DNA of 43,644 nt from an uncultured Leucobacter sp. (GTDB taxonomy: Bacteria; Actinomycetota; Actinomycetes; Actinomycetales; Microbacteriaceae): NCBI GenBank assembly GCA_937967375.1, contig CALCJF010000094.1:1-43644 (forward strand), written 5' to 3'. Below are positions 40,484 through 43,644 of the stretch, one piece after another. Within the stretch, counting starts at the first letter, position 1. Every line of letters begins with the position of its first letter. A program made the translations under genes and the position numbers. The notes beneath the pieces were generated by a model. The model did no database searches, was not told the DNA's origin, and was given only the letters and a program-made list of their open reading frames with translations.

Positions 40484-43400
40484 ATGTTCGTGCAGCAACT
40501 TGGCGGAGGGCGCATTCGCCTCATGACGAGCGCGAGCGACCTCACCGCCGCGAGCGCGTGTGAGTTCGCGTTCTTGCGTCGAGTTGACGCGAAGCTCGGG
40601 CGAGACGTGGTGGTGCCGCCCGACGACGATGCGATGCTGGCGCGAGCAGCCCGCCTTGGTGATGCACACGAAGCGCGGGTGCTTGCAACGTATGTCGAGC
40701 AGCTTGGCGAGTGGGGTGGTGCGGCTGGCGGGGGAGTCGCCGAGATCGCGAGGGCAGACCCCAGAGACGAGGCGGCGCTCGCAGCGGCCGAGACCGAAAC
40801 GCTCCGGGCAATGACGAGCGGGGCCGAGGTGGTCTTTCAAGCGACCTTCTTCGCGCCGGATATTCGAGAGACGGCGCAGCGCGCCGGCTCTGATCCGGCG
40901 CTGACGCCACCGCGTCAGACTCAGCTGCCCGATTCAGGCGGCACGCCCGAGATCGGCTTCATCGGTTACGCCGACTTTTTGCGCCGCACCCCCGGTGGCG
41001 CCTATGAGGTGCAAGACACCAAACTGGCTCGTCGAGCCAAAGTCACCGCGCTCATGCAGCTCGCGGCATATGCCGAACAGATCGAGCGCCTCGGCGTGCC
41101 GGTATCGCCCGAGGTCGTGCTGATCCTCGGCGACGGCTCGCGAAGCCGACACCGGCTCGCAGACATCGCGCCCGTGTTTCGTGCTCGGCGTGCCCGCATG
41201 CACTCGCTGCTGCTTGAGCGTTCGGATGCGGTCGGAACAGACGGCGCCCGCCAGAGCGCGCCCCCTCTCGCATGGGGAGCCGCCGGCATCACGGCCTGTG
41301 GGCGCTGCGAGGTGTGTGAACCTGAGGTGCTGCGCACGCGCGACCCGCTGCTCATCGCAGGCATCCGAGGGGTGCAGCGCGACAGGCTGCTCGACGCGGG
41401 GTTCGACACCATCGATGCGGTAGCCGAGGCGCTGCCAGCTATTTCGGCTGGCGAGCGCTCGGTCGATGCGATCGCGCAACCCGCGCTCGAACGTCTCGCA
41501 ATGCAGGCCTCGGTGCAGGTCGATGCGCACTCCGAGGCGCAGGCCGGTGGCCCGCCGCCCTACCGTGTCGTCGACGCCGCGGCGCTCGCCGCGATACCGA
41601 GGCCGAACCCGGGTGATCTCTTCTTCGACTTCGAGGGCGATCCGCTCTACCGTGAGCCGGGCGACGACGAGTCCGCGCGATGGGGCCTTGACTACCTCTT
41701 TGGCATGATCGACGTACACGAGCAGTTCATGCCGATCTGGGCGCACGATCTTGCGGCAGAGCGCATCGCTCTCGAAGAGTTTTTGGCATTCGTCTCCGAA
41801 CGGCGCCGTGCCCATCCGGGCATGCATATTTATCATTACGCGCCCTACGAACGCACGCACCTGCTGTCTATCGCTGCAAGGCACGGCGCCTGTGAAGCCG
41901 AAGTAGACCGGCTGCTTCGCGAACACGTGCTCGTCGACCTGTATCCCATCGTGCGTTCGGCGCTGCGCGTCGGCGCTCGCTCGTACTCGATCAAGAAACT
42001 CGAGCCGCTCTACATGGGCGACGAGCTGCGCGACCAAGACGGGGTGACGAGCGGAGCGCAGTCGGTCACGGAATATGCCGAGGCGAGTGCGTTGTTGCTC
42101 GATGAATCGACCGAGCGCCGCGCAGAGGGGCAGCGCCGGCTCGATGCGATCGCCGACTACAACCGCTACGACTGCGTGTCGACTCTGCGCCTGCGAGACT
42201 GGCTGCTGCAGCTCGCTGCTCAGCATGGAATCTCCCCGTTTCCCGTCGCGCTCGCCGAAGATGATGAGACCGGGCCTGAGATTGAGCTCAGCACCGTCGC
42301 CGCCGCATTGGCGATGCACGCGAGCCTCGCCGAACACCCAACCGATCGCAAGGCTGCCGCGCTCGCGGGCAGCGCGATCGACTACTACCAGAGGGAGCAG
42401 AAGTCGTTCTGGTGGGCGCACTTTGCGCGGCTCGTTGACCCCATCGAAGACTGGGCGGACACCCGCGATGTGCTCGTCGTCGATTCGGCGGTGAGCGGTG
42501 CTGAGCACGACTGGCAAGCGCCGCAGGGGCGCGCGCGACTGTACCGACGCCGCCTGCGACTGCGCGGTGAGATCGCTCCGGGCAGCAGTCTGAAAGAGGG
42601 GAGCGAGGCATATCTTGTGTACGCGGCACCCGCGCCGTTCTCGGCGATCGGCGCGGCCCCGGGCGCGCGCGGCACTCGCATGGTGCGCATTGTCGAACGC
42701 CTCGAAGACGGGGTGGTCGTTGAAGAAACGCGCGGCGCAGACCTGCCTGACTGGGAGGTGCTGCCTGTCGCACTCACGCCCGGCCCGCCGCCAAGGGCCG
42801 GGGCTCAGAAAACAGCGATCGAAGAGTGGGGCGCAGCTCTCGCGGCTTCTCTCGATGCAGGCCTCGCCTTCGCCGACCCGGTGTTCGACATCATGCGTCG
42901 GGTGCGGCCCCGCATCATTGGCGGAGGTGCCATTGTCGAGCCGACAAGCAGTGTTGCGATCGAGGCCGGCGGTGGCGAAGAAAACCGAATGATTGGCGCG
43001 GTCGTCGCTACGCTGCAACAGCTCGATCGCTCGACCCTCGCCGTGCAGGGGCCACCGGGAACGGGCAAGACCTATCTCGCAGCCCGCGTCATTCGCGCCC
43101 TCGTCGAGCGGCAGGGGTGGCACATTGGGGTGGTCGCGCAGTCGCACCGCGTCGTCGAAAACGTGCTCAAGGGCGTGGTGTCGGCCGGTCTTGACCCGGC
43201 GCAGGTCGGCAAAGTGCCCCAGGGTGGGCGGCTACAGGACGGTGACGCGGACCCCGGATTCACGGTATTGCGCGCAAACGGGCATGAGGCGTTTGTGCGT
43301 GGGCACCGCGGCGGGGGTCGCGGCAGCGTGATCGGTGGCACCGCCTGGGATTTCGCGAACGATACTCGGGTGCCCAGGCACAGTCTCGATCTGCTGGTCA

Positions 43401-43644
43401 TCGATGAGGCCGGTCAGTTCTCGCTCGCGCCGACGATCGCGGCAGCTGCCTCTGCCCAGAGGCTGTTACTGCTCGGCGACCCGCAACAGTTGCCGCAGGT
43501 ATCGCAGGGTTCGCACCCCGAACCGGTCGATACCTCTGCGCTCGGCTGGTTGCTTGGTGAGCACGAGACGATCCCCGAAGGCGCTGGTTATTTTCTCGCC
43601 GAGACCCGTCGCATGCGACCCGAGCTCGCTGAGGTGGTGAGCGA
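40484..43644 (+). CDS. TM0106-type RecB-like nuclease / DEDD exonuclease / SF1 helicase, 3' end cut by window
   Basis: At least 1053 residues, open to the window edge; ATG with AAGGA upstream. An N-terminal RecB-type nuclease has GYADF, the EVQDTK core and QLAAYAEQ, with Cys26 and a CxxCxxC triplet (Cys272, 275, 278) that would bind a cluster like that of AddB or Cas4. A 3'-5' exonuclease-like domain has DFEGDP (Asp382, Glu384), IYHYAPYERTHL and YNRYDC. An Upf1-like SF1 helicase has Walker A GPPGTGKT (856-863), DEAG (974-977) and LLGDPQQLPQ. The remaining C-terminal helicase part is outside the window. Likely DNA repair or recombination; function in the family is unproven. Confidence 0.92.
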   Translation, partial: MFVQQLGGGRIRLMTSASDLTAASACEFAFLRRVDAKLGRDVVVPPDDDAMLARAARLGDAHEARVLATYVEQLGEWGGAAGGGVAEIARADPRDEAALAAAETETLRAMTSGAEVVFQATFFAPDIRETAQRAGSDPALTPPRQTQLPDSGGTPEIGFIGYADFLRRTPGGAYEVQDTKLARRAKVTALMQLAAYAEQIERLGVPVSPEVVLILGDGSRSRHRLADIAPVFRARRARMHSLLLERSDAVGTDGARQSAPPLAWGAAGITACGRCEVCEPEVLRTRDPLLIAGIRGVQRDRLLDAGFDTIDAVAEALPAISAGERSVDAIAQPALERLAMQASVQVDAHSEAQAGGPPPYRVVDAAALAAIPRPNPGDLFFDFEGDPLYREPGDDESARWGLDYLFGMIDVHEQFMPIWAHDLAAERIALEEFLAFVSERRRAHPGMHIYHYAPYERTHLLSIAARHGACEAEVDRLLREHVLVDLYPIVRSALRVGARSYSIKKLEPLYMGDELRDQDGVTSGAQSVTEYAEASALLLDESTERRAEGQRRLDAIADYNRYDCVSTLRLRDWLLQLAAQHGISPFPVALAEDDETGPEIELSTVAAALAMHASLAEHPTDRKAAALAGSAIDYYQREQKSFWWAHFARLVDPIEDWADTRDVLVVDSAVSGAEHDWQAPQGRARLYRRRLRLRGEIAPGSSLKEGSEAYLVYAAPAPFSAIGAAPGARGTRMVRIVERLEDGVVVEETRGADLPDWEVLPVALTPGPPPRAGAQKTAIEEWGAALAASLDAGLAFADPVFDIMRRVRPRIIGGGAIVEPTSSVAIEAGGGEENRMIGAVVATLQQLDRSTLAVQGPPGTGKTYLAARVIRALVERQGWHIGVVAQSHRVVENVLKGVVSAGLDPAQVGKVPQGGRLQDGDADPGFTVLRANGHEAFVRGHRGGGRGSVIGGTAWDFANDTRVPRHSLDLLVIDEAGQFSLAPTIAAAASAQRLLLLGDPQQLPQVSQGSHPEPVDTSALGWLLGEHETIPEGAGYFLAETRRMRPELAEVVS

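Noticed and set aside
40934..43147. A long open frame on the minus strand opposite the nuclease-helicase gene
   Set aside because: Its sequence is Arg/Asp/His-rich with no domain, while the plus strand shows three coherent enzyme domains. It is a mirror of GC-rich codon bias.

Overview
The window is a dense, high-GC stretch of an actinobacterial chromosome, most likely Microbacteriaceae and perhaps close to Leucobacter. That placement is inferred from the 5S tail, the gene order, the codon use and the many leaderless-type starts. No IS element, tRNA, prophage or CRISPR array was seen. No gene-free stretch exceeds 300 bases. The longest gaps are 35030-35285, 33208-33373, 18521-18682 and 12692-12878, and each is described below.

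Layout. (1) 1-119: the 3' end of a 5S rRNA and the rRNA-operon terminator. (2) 141-10673: a conserved actinobacterial housekeeping block: a TPR-like protein with an Arg/Asp/Gly repeat tail, a HAD hydrolase, a 54-residue protein, tlyA, nadK, recN, an AI-2E-family permease, pyrG and xerD. The order resembles M. tuberculosis Rv1691-Rv1701, with an AI-2E permease in place of the two genes usually between recN and pyrG, no NUDIX gene before xerD, and no parA/scpAB after xerD. (3) 10730-18520: single genes and pairs: a hemolysin-III-type membrane protein, a HExxH membrane protein with a DUF3097 protein, an MFS exporter, a 3-hydroxyisobutyryl-CoA hydrolase-like crotonase, a GNAT protein, a DUF488 protein and a MocR-type regulator. 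(4) 18683-27597: a VOC protein, an NiaP-like MFS importer, a divergent SAH-hydrolase-like protein, an amidohydrolase, a complete polar amino-acid ABC importer and a DHA2 exporter. (5) 27631-30174: a LysR regulator divergent from an Orn/Lys/Arg-decarboxylase-type PLP enzyme, with a perfect inverted repeat between them. (6) 30266-35885, all on the minus strand: enoyl-CoA hydratase, a small secreted or membrane peptide, an AlkZ-like winged-helix protein, a DHFR-fold reductase, a DEAD-box helicase with a low-complexity tail, and a DUF4126 membrane protein. (7) 35943-40307, minus strand: a three-gene operon of a lipoprotein fusing a substrate-binding fold to a VWA domain, a single-span membrane protein and a TelA-family protein. 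(8) 40484-43644: a TM0106-type nuclease/exonuclease/helicase cut by the window edge.

The strongest candidates for undescribed biology are the VWA lipoprotein/membrane/TelA operon, which looks like an outside-to-inside relay; the SAH-hydrolase homologue that has lost its catalytic histidines and sits between an NiaP-like importer and an amidohydrolase; a 42-codon ORF that copies the first six codons of the DUF3097 gene and overlaps its start; and three tandem hairpins lying exactly inside an extra linker of XerD. At least 12 genes carry a TANNNT box 6-8 nt before the start codon, which suggests widespread leaderless transcription.
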